Made by a program: the position numbers and the translations under genes | Assembly: GCF_014645195.1 (NCBI RefSeq) | Contig: NZ_BMLK01000011.1 | Coordinates: 1-64,000, forward strand | Reading direction: 5' to 3' | DNA from: Novosphingobium indicum | GTDB lineage: Bacteria; Pseudomonadota; Alphaproteobacteria; Sphingomonadales; Sphingomonadaceae | DNA length: 64,000 nucleotides | Notes under the pieces: model-generated | Seen by the model: only the letters and a program-made list of their open reading frames with translations | Told to the model about the DNA's origin: nothing | Databases searched by the model: none | In this document: positions 7,803 to 16,009 of the stretch, one piece after another | Numbering within the stretch: the stretch's first letter is position 1 | Layout of the letters: every line of letters begins with the position of its first letter

Positions 7803-8585
7803 ATGATTGATGCCGTACTGGTGGTGCTGACCAAGGCTGTGGAAGGCCGTGAAGCGGACATGGAGGACTGGTATACCAACATCCATATCCGTGATGCCTT
7901 GCGATTTCGCGGTTCGGTGACGGCACAGAGGTTCCGTTTTTCGACCGAGCAGCCTTGCCGGCCGCAGGGGTTCGACTGGCAATATCTGGCGCTCTACGAC
8001 GTTTTCGATCCTGTCCGCTTCAGTCGCGAACATCTGGAAAATGCCCTTACCTCGCGAATGCAGGTCTCGGACGCGATCGACGACAGCGTGCTTTACGATT
8101 TTCACTATTACCCCCTGGCATTTCACGACCACGATCCGGACGTGCCACACGAAGGTGGAGTGATTCTGGAGGAACTTCATTGCGCCGAAGGCCGCGAGGA
8201 CGAATTCCGCTCGTGGTACGCAGCGAACTATCTCCCGCAAGCCGCAGCTCGGCCGGGGGTGAAGTCGGCCGCGTTCCTGGTATTCCGGACGTTCGGGCAG
8301 ATGATTCCGGTGGCGCCAGAGTACCGTTACGTGGCGATCTATCGGATCAATGATGCCGATGCCGCCCGAACGGCGTGGCGGGGAGCGGATACTGCTCTTG
8401 AAAAATCCGGGCTGGTCGCGCCGCATGGTTCCCGCATTACCCAATGGGATGTCGCGACACCGCGGCTGACCAAGGATCATGTGCAGCATCCCACGGCTGC
8501 CGGTCTTGCCGAGGAAGAAAGGGCAAGGGCGCACATGGGCGGCAATGTGCGCGCTGCCGGCCTGGAAAAGCTGGCGGCAAGTTGA
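7803..8585 (+). CDS. tandem dimeric alpha/beta-barrel (EthD-like) protein
   Basis: 260 aa made of two related halves: residues 3-40 (VLTKAVEGREADMEDWY) and about 119-160 (EELHCAEGREDEFRSWY) share the EGRE...W-Y signature of small EthD/DUF4286-like ferredoxin-fold proteins. These usually act as dimers; here a duplication has fused two units. Possible roles include assisting P450 or Rieske chemistry or a cyclase/decarboxylase-like step; no function can be assigned. The ATG at 7803 follows GGGAGTGAGAGG; a longer frame reaches into the SDR gene and is unlikely. Confidence 0.65.
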   Translation: MIDAVLVVLTKAVEGREADMEDWYTNIHIRDALRFRGSVTAQRFRFSTEQPCRPQGFDWQYLALYDVFDPVRFSREHLENALTSRMQVSDAIDDSVLYDFHYYPLAFHDHDPDVPHEGGVILEELHCAEGREDEFRSWYAANYLPQAAARPGVKSAAFLVFRTFGQMIPVAPEYRYVAIYRINDADAARTAWRGADTALEKSGLVAPHGSRITQWDVATPRLTKDHVQHPTAAGLAEEERARAHMGGNVRAAGLEKLAAS

Positions 8586-8660
8586 CGTTCCGTTAGGTTT
8601 TCAGCCGCCTGAATGCCGATCGCCGTAGGGTCCGCCCACACCATGCAAATCAAGGAATGG

Positions 8661-8676
8661 CCTACCCTTCTATAGG
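8661..8676. promoter_or_regulatory. shared 16-bp operator, copy 3 (CCTAC-N6-ATAGG, both halves perfect)
   Basis: Reads CCTACCCTTCTATAGG, centred 57 bp before the SDR start at 8726. A TTGACT hexamer follows at 8683. The right part also reads TTCTATAGG, resembling the GntR-linked palindromes. Confidence 0.65.
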
Positions 8677-8725
8677 TGCCTATTGACTTCGCCCCGTGCT
8701 TCCGGGGCCGGTGAAGGAGACAGGT

Positions 8726-9553
8726 ATGAGCGGGAATCTCGAAGGGCGCGTCGCGATTGTAACTGGCGCGGGGCAAGGGATCGGGCTGGAAACGGCCCGC
8801 GTACTAGGCGAGCGCGGGGCAAAGGTGGTTCTGGCCGACATACTTGCCGACAGGGTGGAAACCGCTGCAGAGGGCCTGCGTTCTGAGGGTATGCTTGCCG
8901 ATGCCGCGGCATTCGATCTGACCGATGAGGGCGCTGTGGCGCAAGCCGTCGCGGCAATAGCCGAGCGGCATGGAAGAATAGATATCGTTCACAACAATGC
9001 TGCATTCCAGACGAGCGAGCAGCGTGGCTGTGATCTTGATGTGATCAACCTCTCCGCCGATGCCTGGGACAAGGCCTTCGCTGTTAATGCGCGCGGGCCG
9101 ATGCTGCTGTCCAAGCACGCCTTGCCGATAATGATTGCCGGCGGCGGCGGATCGCTGATCCATTCAGCGTCCGGCTTTGGCCTTCTGGGCGAAATGACGC
9201 TGACCTCGTACGGTGCCTCGAAGGCGGCGCTCATCAATCTCAGCCGTTTCCTCGCCACGCAATATGGCAAGCAGGGCATCCGTTCAAACGCCATCGCCAT
9301 CGGCTTCGTTCTGAGCGAGACCGCGGAAGCAACAACGCCGCAAGCGGTGAAGGACATCCTGCTCGACCACCACCTCAACCCAGAATTGGGCTCTCCGCGC
9401 GATATCGCCAATGTGGTGGCCTTCCTCGCATCGGATGAATCGAGGTTCATCAACGGCGCGCTCATCCCGGTCGATGGCGGTTTCACTGCCCACCAGCCGA
9501 CAATGGTGGATTTCCGGCGCCTGTTCGAGGCAGCGGGTAGCAACCAGCTCTGA
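8726..9553 (+). CDS. short-chain dehydrogenase/reductase
   Basis: 275 aa classical SDR with TGAGQGIG (residues 13-20), HNNAAF, Ser in IHSASGFG and YGASK, and the C-terminal NGALIPVDGGF typical of FabG-like enzymes. The start at 8726 has GAAGGAGA 7 bp upstream, better than the upstream in-frame ATG at 8696. It stands alone behind operator copy 3, with a hairpin after the stop at 9574-9600, so it is probably monocistronic. Confidence 0.85.
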   Translation: MSGNLEGRVAIVTGAGQGIGLETARVLGERGAKVVLADILADRVETAAEGLRSEGMLADAAAFDLTDEGAVAQAVAAIAERHGRIDIVHNNAAFQTSEQRGCDLDVINLSADAWDKAFAVNARGPMLLSKHALPIMIAGGGGSLIHSASGFGLLGEMTLTSYGASKAALINLSRFLATQYGKQGIRSNAIAIGFVLSETAEATTPQAVKDILLDHHLNPELGSPRDIANVVAFLASDESRFINGALIPVDGGFTAHQPTMVDFRRLFEAAGSNQL

Positions 9554-9573
9554 CCAAGAGAGGCGAAGGCCTG

Positions 9574-9600
9574 ACCCCAAGGGCCTGCTTCCTTCGGGGT
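9574..9600. terminator. hairpin after the SDR gene
   Basis: ACCCC-AAGG pairs with CCTT-c-GGGGT around a short loop, 21 bp past the stop at 9553. No T-run follows. The rest of 9601-9856 holds no gene: it contains operator copy 4 and an AT-rich stretch at about 9785-9820. Confidence 0.4.
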
Positions 9601-9717
9601 GATCTTCAAAGCGTAAGGATTGGCCCACAGGTCGATGTCGATCTAGGGGAGCTGCACCATGAAAGCCGGCAATCCACGCCGTAGAAGAGATCGCATAAGG
9701 AGCGGAGAAGGAGCATG

Positions 9718-9733
9718 CCTATCCTAATATAGG
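9718..9733. promoter_or_regulatory. shared 16-bp operator, copy 4 (CCTAT-N6-ATAGG, perfect)
   Basis: Reads CCTATCCTAATATAGG, a perfect pair of 5-bp arms. Centre is 131 bp before the Rieske oxygenase start, further out than in most copies, so a long 5' leader or a different promoter geometry is implied. Confidence 0.65.
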
Positions 9734-9856
9734 TTCGCGTCCTGGCGAGTGGATTACAAACTCTCTCCAATAGATTCAGTGCTTCGGAAATACAGCGTAA
9801 AAATAATAATATAGAACCGCACGCTGGCCGCCACGTTGACCTGAAGGGAGAATGAT

Positions 9857-11071
9857 ATGCGTCAAGCAGCACTCGAATTGCTCAACAAGACGATGGACGA
9901 GCAACTTTTGCGATCGGAACATCCCGAAGGGTTTCCGGCCCTGCCCCCGATACCGGCGGGCCGCTACACCGATCCGGGCTTTGCGGCGCTGGAGAACGAA
10001 CGCCTGTGGACGGGAGCCTGGCTGCTGGCGGGGATCGAGTCCGAACTGCCGTCGCCTGGGTCTTACCGGCTGTTCCAGCACCTTGACCGGTCCGTGATCC
10101 TTTCTCGTGCCAAGGACGGTCAGATTAGAGCCTTCCACAATGCCTGCCGGCATCGTGGATCCCCCCTGCTGCTCGAACCGGCCGGGCGCGCGATGCGCTT
10201 CATCTGCCCTTATCACGCCTGGGGATACGATCTCGAAGGTGAACTGAAATCGGTGCCCAGCCAGCACGACTTCCCTTGCCTGGAGAAAGCCGGCAATGGT
10301 CTGGTAGCAGTACGGTGCGAAAGCCACAGGGGGTTCATTTTCATCAACTTCGATGATGATGCCCCGCCGCTCACCGATTTTCTTGGGGAATTTGTCGCGC
10401 TGACGGAAGGGTATCCGCTGGAACGGCTGGTGGTGAAGGACCGTTTCCTGGTGGAAATGGAATGCAACTGGAAAATTGCCTACCACAATTTCCTCGAAAT
10501 CTATCACGTCAACACAGTTCATCCCCGGACACTGGCCCCACATCTCGATTCCAGCAGTTTCGTGATTGCGCTCTATGAGGGGGGGCACATGCGGTTCGGT
10601 ACGCGCAAGAAGGGCGGGGATTCGCTTTTTGAAACACCGCCGGTCCGTCCCGACGACATCGCCAGCGTCTTCCTCGAAAACACCATCGCCCTACCGACTT
10701 TCCCCAACACCTTCTTCTCGCTGGATCCGGTGGGCTTCAATCTGCAGTGTTTCTGGCCGATGGGGCCCGATCGATCGGTCATGGAAGTTCGCCAGCTCGG
10801 CTGGGAGTGCGACAGCGAAGCCGACAAGGCGTACTGGACGGGCATGCGCGCGGCGACGGAACACATCCTCTCGGAAGACCTGTGCCTCTTTTCGAGTATC
10901 CAGCAATCGCTGCGTAACGGCACGATAGAGACCATACTCGCAGGCTATCAGGAGCGGGCGCTTTACTGGTTCGAGGAAGAGATCGATCGTCGAATTGGGC
11001 CGGATCTCATTCCGGAAGATCTGCGGGTGCAACCGCGCCTGGCGCAGTTTACCGCGCCGCGCAGCGCCTGA
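9857..11071 (+). CDS. Rieske non-haem iron oxygenase, alpha subunit
   Basis: 404 aa. The Rieske [2Fe-2S] site is C97-x-H99 ... C117-x2-H120. The mononuclear iron site is in the block starting NWKIAYHNF, with E214, H217 and H222 as likely ligands; Glu appears where aromatic dioxygenases have Asp bridging the two centres. It should hydroxylate or demethylate an aromatic or alicyclic substrate using electrons from a ferredoxin and reductase. No beta subunit is adjacent, so it may be a homotrimeric monooxygenase type. The nearest electron carriers are the ferredoxin at 25421 and reductase at 22150. It stands alone between operator copy 4 and a strong terminator. Confidence 0.85.
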   Translation: MRQAALELLNKTMDEQLLRSEHPEGFPALPPIPAGRYTDPGFAALENERLWTGAWLLAGIESELPSPGSYRLFQHLDRSVILSRAKDGQIRAFHNACRHRGSPLLLEPAGRAMRFICPYHAWGYDLEGELKSVPSQHDFPCLEKAGNGLVAVRCESHRGFIFINFDDDAPPLTDFLGEFVALTEGYPLERLVVKDRFLVEMECNWKIAYHNFLEIYHVNTVHPRTLAPHLDSSSFVIALYEGGHMRFGTRKKGGDSLFETPPVRPDDIASVFLENTIALPTFPNTFFSLDPVGFNLQCFWPMGPDRSVMEVRQLGWECDSEADKAYWTGMRAATEHILSEDLCLFSSIQQSLRNGTIETILAGYQERALYWFEEEIDRRIGPDLIPEDLRVQPRLAQFTAPRSA

Positions 11072-11075
11072 TTTC

Positions 11076-11105
11076 AGGGGCGTACCGCCTCTGCGGTACG
11101 CCCCT
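11076..11105. terminator. strong hairpin terminator after the Rieske gene
   Basis: AGGGGCGTACCG / CGGTACGCCCCT, 12 perfect pairs, 6-nt loop CCTCTG, 4 bp past the stop, followed by TGT rather than a T-run. It separates the convergent Rieske and PYROXD2-like genes; 11106-11287 contains no gene I can support. Confidence 0.7.
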
Positions 11106-11287
11106 TGTCCGGCCCGTTTCGTTTCGTCCGTCGCGACGGGCAGTTTCGTGATATGGCTATCGAAAAGCTGCGCGACATCGAACGAAAGCGCCACAGTGCC
11201 CGGGGGCCGTGGCTAATATCGTGGCCTGGTAAGATGTGTCAGGGCGCAGACGAGAAACTGCCCGAAGGGGCGGCAGGCGCCGTTTTC

Positions 11288-12886
11288 CTATTTCATCTTC
11301 TTGAGTTCGCGCAGCGCCCGGTTGGCAGCGATACGTCCAGCGATCCCCGATACGCCTCCCCCCGGATGCGCACCGGCGCCACCGATGAGGAATCCGGGGA
11401 ACGGAGGCTTGGGACCACCGAAGCCCGTTGCCGGACGATGCACGCCCGAACGCAATGCGCCAAAATCGACGTGAGTGACGCAGCCGTTGGTCACGTTCAG
11501 GCGCTTCTCGCGTTCGCGCGCGGTTTCCACGAAACGCCCGACTTCGGCGTCGAGCCCGTCATAGAATTCGCTCAGGTGCAATTTGATGGATTCCATCGTC
11601 CGATCCTTGAGGGCAGGGGACCATCCTTCTCGGGCATCGACCGCTACGCCGGGCAGATAGACATAGGCTAGCGAGCCTCCCGGCGGGGCCTGGGTCGGAT
11701 CGGAATTCGACAGCGGTGTAAGCGACACCGCGTGCCGCTCGGGAATGTCGCCGCGCCGGGCCAGGGCGAAAGCATTGCGCACCTCGTCAGGGGTGCCGAT
11801 CAGACCTACGGCCTTGTTCAGATCGGCGTCGTCGTGCCGCATGTCCTGATGCTTTTTTAGCGTCAAGGGGCCGGACAGGGCCAGGTTGGCCAGGAACGGT
11901 GCGGCATTGGAGCGGTTGGCGGGGGCGTGCTCGATCCGCTGCGTCAAGGTGCGCGGGAGCCCCCCCGGGGTGGTCAAGCGCATTGCCGTGCGCGGATCGC
12001 AGGTGGCGATCACCATCTTGGCGCGGATGACCCGGCCGTCTTGCAGCCTGACCCCCTTCGCGGTGCCCTCGTCGATGATGATTTCCGCAACAGGAGCATT
12101 GAGCTCGATCATCGCGCCCGATGCCTCGATGCTGCGGGCGAGTGCATCGGAAAAGGACTGCAGGCTGCCGATCGGCTTGCCGGTGCCGTACTTGTGAGTC
12201 ACTGCAAAGATCATGTACGCGGCCGCGTTGCCGTCGTCATCAATCGGGCCGGCGCCTGCTGCGATGCCCAGCAGCAGGGCGATGGTGGCGGGGTGTTCGA
12301 ACCGTTCGCAGGCGATCTGGTCCGCAGTCCCCTTGGACATGGCGACGAGTTCGTCCTTGAGCCGCACGTTGCGAACGGCGCTGCCGATCATCCTGGATAG
12401 GTTCTTGATGTCAGGACGGCCCGGTTCCGCCATCATCAGCGGAAAGCCGATGTCCATCATGACGTTCAACGTCTCCATGAACTTCAGGTAGGCCTTGCCG
12501 TCGTTGCGATTGATGCGAGAAATATCTTCCGCTGTCCGGCGGTAGTCATAGAACAGGGCGATTGAACTGCCATCGGGGTGCAGATAGGCATAAGTCGGAT
12601 CGGGATCGACAGTGCGCAACCCGTACTTGTGAAGATCAAAATCCTCGATGATGCCAGACTTTCGCGCGAACAGCAGTTCGACGGCGCAAGGCGTGACCAG
12701 GTGACCGGGCGCTTCCGGAATCATGTACCCGGAACTTGTCATCCCGCCGACCTTGTCCAGCCGCTCGACGACAACCACCTTCTTGCCCTCGCGCGCAAGA
12801 TAGCCGGCTGCAGCCATGCCGTTGTGGCCCGCGCCGATGACGACGACGTCGACTTGTTCGCCAGCGACGCTCGATGCCTCGGTCAT
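11288..12886 (-). CDS. PYROXD2/phytoene-desaturase-like FAD-dependent oxidoreductase
   Basis: 532 aa amine-oxidase/CrtI-type flavoprotein. The dinucleotide motif VVIGAGHNGMAAAGYLA lies at residues 15-31, and the CrtI-like C-terminal signature GGAGAHPGGGVSGIAGR near 508-524. Relatives desaturate or isomerise hydrophobic substrates, but most bacterial members have no assigned reaction. The start at 12886 comes 5 bp after the SDR stop, so the two genes are one unit behind operator copy 5. A start at 12928 would overlap the SDR. Confidence 0.8.
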   Translation of the reverse strand: MTEASSVAGEQVDVVVIGAGHNGMAAAGYLAREGKKVVVVERLDKVGGMTSSGYMIPEAPGHLVTPCAVELLFARKSGIIEDFDLHKYGLRTVDPDPTYAYLHPDGSSIALFYDYRRTAEDISRINRNDGKAYLKFMETLNVMMDIGFPLMMAEPGRPDIKNLSRMIGSAVRNVRLKDELVAMSKGTADQIACERFEHPATIALLLGIAAGAGPIDDDGNAAAYMIFAVTHKYGTGKPIGSLQSFSDALARSIEASGAMIELNAPVAEIIIDEGTAKGVRLQDGRVIRAKMVIATCDPRTAMRLTTPGGLPRTLTQRIEHAPANRSNAAPFLANLALSGPLTLKKHQDMRHDDADLNKAVGLIGTPDEVRNAFALARRGDIPERHAVSLTPLSNSDPTQAPPGGSLAYVYLPGVAVDAREGWSPALKDRTMESIKLHLSEFYDGLDAEVGRFVETAREREKRLNVTNGCVTHVDFGALRSGVHRPATGFGGPKPPFPGFLIGGAGAHPGGGVSGIAGRIAANRALRELKKMK

Positions 12887-12891
12887 GCTGG

Positions 12892-13728
12892 TCAGGCGTC
12901 CGCTGCCGCGGTATATTCCTTGCCCCATTCCGCGAGCGCGACCAGCCGCGTCTTGCGGTCGGCCTGGATCTGCGGAATCTTGTCCTCGTCAGGGCCATCG
13001 GGCACCAGTACCAGCGGTTCATTGCCAAGGTTGGCAAGGGCAAGCGCGCAGACATCTGCGGGATCATAGGCCATCGAATAGTCGATGCCGAGGCCTTCGG
13101 TCGAACGGCGCAGGGTGGGTGTATCCATGATCGGCGCCGCGATTCCGACGATATCGACGTTCTTGCCGTCCAGTTCCGCCCAGAGCGATTCCACGAAGTT
13201 CAGTTCGAACGCCTTTGTTGCCGAGTACATTACCAGCCAGGGCTGTCCTCCCAGGCCCGCGCCGGAAGACATGATCACGATGCCGCCTCCGCCGCGCTTC
13301 AGGAAGCGATTACCGAAGCCGTGGGTGGCTTCCAGCACATTCGCGGCGTTCATCGTCAGAAGGCGCAATGACCGCTCGACAGGCGCGCCGAAGAAGCTGT
13401 TGCCGGCGCCGTCCGCCCCCGCATTGGAAATGTAGAGTCCGATGTCCAGATCGGCAGTCGCTGCGACGAGACGGGCGCCCGTACCCGGCTCGCTGAGATC
13501 CGCGGTCAGCGTGCGAAATTCTATGCCGTGATCCGCGGCCAGCCGCTGTCCAAGGGCATCCAGCGCTTCCTGTCGGCGCGAGACAAGGACCAGATTGATG
13601 CCCATCAATGCAAGCTGTTCGGCATAGCACGCGCCAGTGCCTTCGGATGCGCCGGCAATAATGGCCCAGGGTCCGTACTTTGCCGCGAACTGTCCCCGGT
13701 CGAAAGCGGGTACTTCAATCTTGCGCAT
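12892..13728 (-). CDS. short-chain dehydrogenase/reductase
   Basis: 278 aa. The cofactor loop reads AGASEGTG, with SNAGAD, a Ser pair in MSSGAG and YSATK as the catalytic Tyr/Lys. The length and the N-terminal GPWAIIAGAS resemble the steroid/retinol-type SDRs. It is the first gene of a two-gene minus-strand unit with the PYROXD2-like oxidoreductase, driven from the 13729-14057 region. Confidence 0.85.
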   Translation of the reverse strand: MRKIEVPAFDRGQFAAKYGPWAIIAGASEGTGACYAEQLALMGINLVLVSRRQEALDALGQRLAADHGIEFRTLTADLSEPGTGARLVAATADLDIGLYISNAGADGAGNSFFGAPVERSLRLLTMNAANVLEATHGFGNRFLKRGGGGIVIMSSGAGLGGQPWLVMYSATKAFELNFVESLWAELDGKNVDIVGIAAPIMDTPTLRRSTEGLGIDYSMAYDPADVCALALANLGNEPLVLVPDGPDEDKIPQIQADRKTRLVALAEWGKEYTAAADA

Positions 13729-13816
13729 AGCAAATCGTTCCTCTCAATCGTAAGCGGTGAAAAAGCACCTGCCATCCGTTTTGCGGCAAACCTAGACGAG
13801 GGCGCGTGTAGGCCTG

Positions 13817-13832
13817 CCTATCGGGGGGAAGG
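13817..13832. promoter_or_regulatory. shared 16-bp operator, copy 5 (CCTAT-N6-GAAGG)
   Basis: Reads CCTATCGGGGGGAAGG: perfect left half, degenerate right half. Centre is 96 bp before the SDR start (13728). Confidence 0.4.
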
Positions 13833-14006
13833 TTGAGGTCGGCCCTGGCGCTTCTGTGGCGTGCCGCTGTCGGCAAAAGAATGCGCCCGCAATCTTTCGG
13901 CATCACGGCAATTGGGTGACGCATTGCTGCCCCATTAGCCGCGACTACCTGGTTTCTGACCATTCTTCGCAATTCGCGAGGCGGGCGTTGGCCAATGAGA
14001 CGAATT

Positions 14007-14022
14007 CCTTCCCACGGATAGG
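14007..14022. promoter_or_regulatory. shared 16-bp operator, copy 6 (CCTTC-N6-ATAGG)
   Basis: Reads CCTTCCCACGGATAGG; centre 43 bp before the GntR start at 14058. With copy 5 it gives one site per divergent gene in the 329-bp spacer 13729-14057, which holds no coding sequence. Confidence 0.5.
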
Positions 14023-14045
14023 CGAAAGGGCCTGCCGACATCGCC

Positions 14046-14057
14046 ATTCTATAGAAT
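14046..14057. promoter_or_regulatory. ATTCTATAGAAT palindrome abutting the GntR start
   Basis: A perfect 12-bp palindrome ends on the base before the ATG at 14058, where a ribosome-binding site would be expected. Related palindromes occur at 32134-32147 and 43048-43070. Likely an autoregulatory site. Confidence 0.5.
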
Positions 14058-14792
14058 ATGGAATTAGCGCACTCTTCTCGTTTTGAGCCCTCGTGGTCGT
14101 CGTTGGCAGAGGCGTCCGATTTCTGGCCGTTGGGAGCTCACGTCACGCTTCGTCAGGCGGTGGTCAGCCAGTTGCGGGCTAGGATCGTGTCGGGGGTCTT
14201 AGCGCCTGGTACTCTCCTTCCTGAAACCGCGTTAGCGCAGCAACTCAAGGTCAGTGCAACCCCGATACGTGAAGCGATGGCGACGCTGGCTTCGGAGGGG
14301 CTGGTGGAAATCGAGGCGCACCGCCTCAAGCGGGTCGCGCCGCTCGACATGATTGTGACCCGTGATCTCCTCAGGGTGCAGGCTGAATTGTGGCGGCTGG
14401 GTTACCAATGGGGAATGCCGCGGATTTGCCCGGAGCAAGTGTCGCTGCTCGACGAGGCAATCACCCGCTATCGGGCGGCGCTGGCGTCGGGCGAGCATAT
14501 GGCGGCGATTTTCGCCGGGCTCGATTTCCATACCGTGTTCATCATGGCGTCGGACAATCGCGAGTTGCTACGATCCACGCTGGACCGGCGCGGGCTGATC
14601 GCTCGCTTCATCTTTCTTCACGGCATCCAGATGGTTTCCTCGATCGGTTTGTCGCAGCACGAGGCGATCCTCGCGGCATTCAAGGCTGATGATCATGCCG
14701 GGGTCCTCGCGTGTCTCGACAGGATGTCCGCGCGGCTGCTCACGCTGTGTGATCGCAACGAGCAATCAGCTACTTTTATCAGTGAGGTATAG
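14058..14792 (+). CDS. GntR-family (FCD) transcriptional regulator
   Basis: 244 aa. The winged helix-turn-helix is recognisable from LRQAVVSQLRARIVSG through LPETALAQQLKVSATPIREAM to ASEGLVEI (about residues 32-95), followed by an all-helical FCD effector domain with the usual His/Asp-rich helices. FCD regulators usually repress catabolic operons until a carboxylate ligand binds. The ATG at 14058 has no ribosome-binding site and touches a palindrome; a TTG a few codons on is a possible alternative. It is followed after 2 bp by the acyl-CoA dehydrogenase and P450 genes and has a distant paralogue at 43116. Confidence 0.8.
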   Translation: MELAHSSRFEPSWSSLAEASDFWPLGAHVTLRQAVVSQLRARIVSGVLAPGTLLPETALAQQLKVSATPIREAMATLASEGLVEIEAHRLKRVAPLDMIVTRDLLRVQAELWRLGYQWGMPRICPEQVSLLDEAITRYRAALASGEHMAAIFAGLDFHTVFIMASDNRELLRSTLDRRGLIARFIFLHGIQMVSSIGLSQHEAILAAFKADDHAGVLACLDRMSARLLTLCDRNEQSATFISEV

Positions 14793-14794
14793 CG

Positions 14795-15958
14795 ATGGAT
14801 TTTGAATTACCCGAGGAATACCGGGCTTTCCGCGATATGGTGCGGCGCTGGGTCGATAAGGAGGTCCCCAAGGAGTGGGCGCGGAGTCTGGAAAAGGACG
14901 AACATGCCTATCCCTTTGCCCTGTGGGACAAGTTTACCGAGGCGGGCTTTCACGGTGTCGGAATTTCCGAGGACTATGAAGGGCAGGGTGGCGACGTCGT
15001 CATGCAGATGCTGCTCGCGCGCGAACTGGCGCGTTCGCTGGGCGGCCTGGCGTGGATATGGGGCATCACCAGCTTTGCCGGTTCCAAGTCGATCGGCCTA
15101 TACGGCAGTGCCGAGCAGAAGGCGAAATACCTCCCGTTGATCGCGACGGGACAGCTCAAGGCGGCGATCGCCTTTACCGAGCCCGGCGGGGGAACCGATC
15201 TCTTGGGCGCCATGGCGACGACGGCCGAGCGGGTAGAGGGTGGCTGGAAGCTTAATGGTGAAAAGATCTGGTCGTCGTCTGCGCATGTGGCGGACTATCT
15301 TCTGGTCATCGCCCGGAGCGACAAGACGGTTGAAAAGAAGCATCAGGGACTGACGCTGTTCTGGGTTCCGACCGGGACCGAAGGTGTGAAGATCACCCCG
15401 CTCGCGAAGCTCGGCATGCGTTCCATGGGCAGTTGCTCGATCCATTTCGAGGATGCCTTCGTCGCAGACGAGCACGTGCTGGGGGAACCGGACCGGGCCT
15501 GGTACATGCTGCTGCCCACGCTCAACAACGAACGAATCATGGTCGGAGCCTTCTGCCTTGGCGTGATCGATGGCGTACTCGAAGACGCGCTCGACTACAT
15601 GAAGCAGCGCAAGGCGTTCGGTGGGATCATCGGCCGTTTCCAGGCCTTGCAGCATTACGTCGCCGACATCGCGACCATGCAGAAAACCACCGAACTGATG
15701 CTGCACTATTGCGCCGACAAGCAATGCCGCGGCGAGAACGTGGGGGTCGAAGCCAATATGCTGAAGCTGATGGCATCGGAGAATGCCAATGCAGCGTCGG
15801 ATTTGGGCATCCAGATTCTGGGCGGCATGGGCTATTCGGCTGAAACCGACATGCAGCGGTACTGGCGTGACAGCCGGCTGTGGCGGATCGGCCCCATCAC
15901 CAATGAAATGGTGCGCAACGGCATCGCTGAAAGTCTCGGGTTGCCCCGGTCGTTCTGA
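14795..15958 (+). CDS. acyl-CoA dehydrogenase
   Basis: 387 aa, same length as and highly similar to the protein from 37828-38991. The flavin and substrate motifs are present: AFTEPGGGTD near residue 126-135, a KLGMRSMGS region, and QILGGMGYSAETDMQRYWRD. The usual catalytic Glu of the GTSE loop is replaced (GPITNEM); Glu246 in the LNNERIMVG helix aligns with the base used by isovaleryl- and long-chain acyl-CoA dehydrogenases. It should oxidise a CoA thioester at C2-C3. It starts 2 bp after the GntR gene and precedes the P450. Confidence 0.85.
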   Translation: MDFELPEEYRAFRDMVRRWVDKEVPKEWARSLEKDEHAYPFALWDKFTEAGFHGVGISEDYEGQGGDVVMQMLLARELARSLGGLAWIWGITSFAGSKSIGLYGSAEQKAKYLPLIATGQLKAAIAFTEPGGGTDLLGAMATTAERVEGGWKLNGEKIWSSSAHVADYLLVIARSDKTVEKKHQGLTLFWVPTGTEGVKITPLAKLGMRSMGSCSIHFEDAFVADEHVLGEPDRAWYMLLPTLNNERIMVGAFCLGVIDGVLEDALDYMKQRKAFGGIIGRFQALQHYVADIATMQKTTELMLHYCADKQCRGENVGVEANMLKLMASENANAASDLGIQILGGMGYSAETDMQRYWRDSRLWRIGPITNEMVRNGIAESLGLPRSF

Positions 15959-16009
15959 GCAGCAGGCGGGCGCTGGCCGCGCCGCTTTGGTATCTCAAGG
16001 AGTGTGAAT

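Noticed and set aside
6829-7926. 365-codon antisense frame over the SDR at 6904
   Set aside because: Shadow of a high-GC gene; no domain recognisable.
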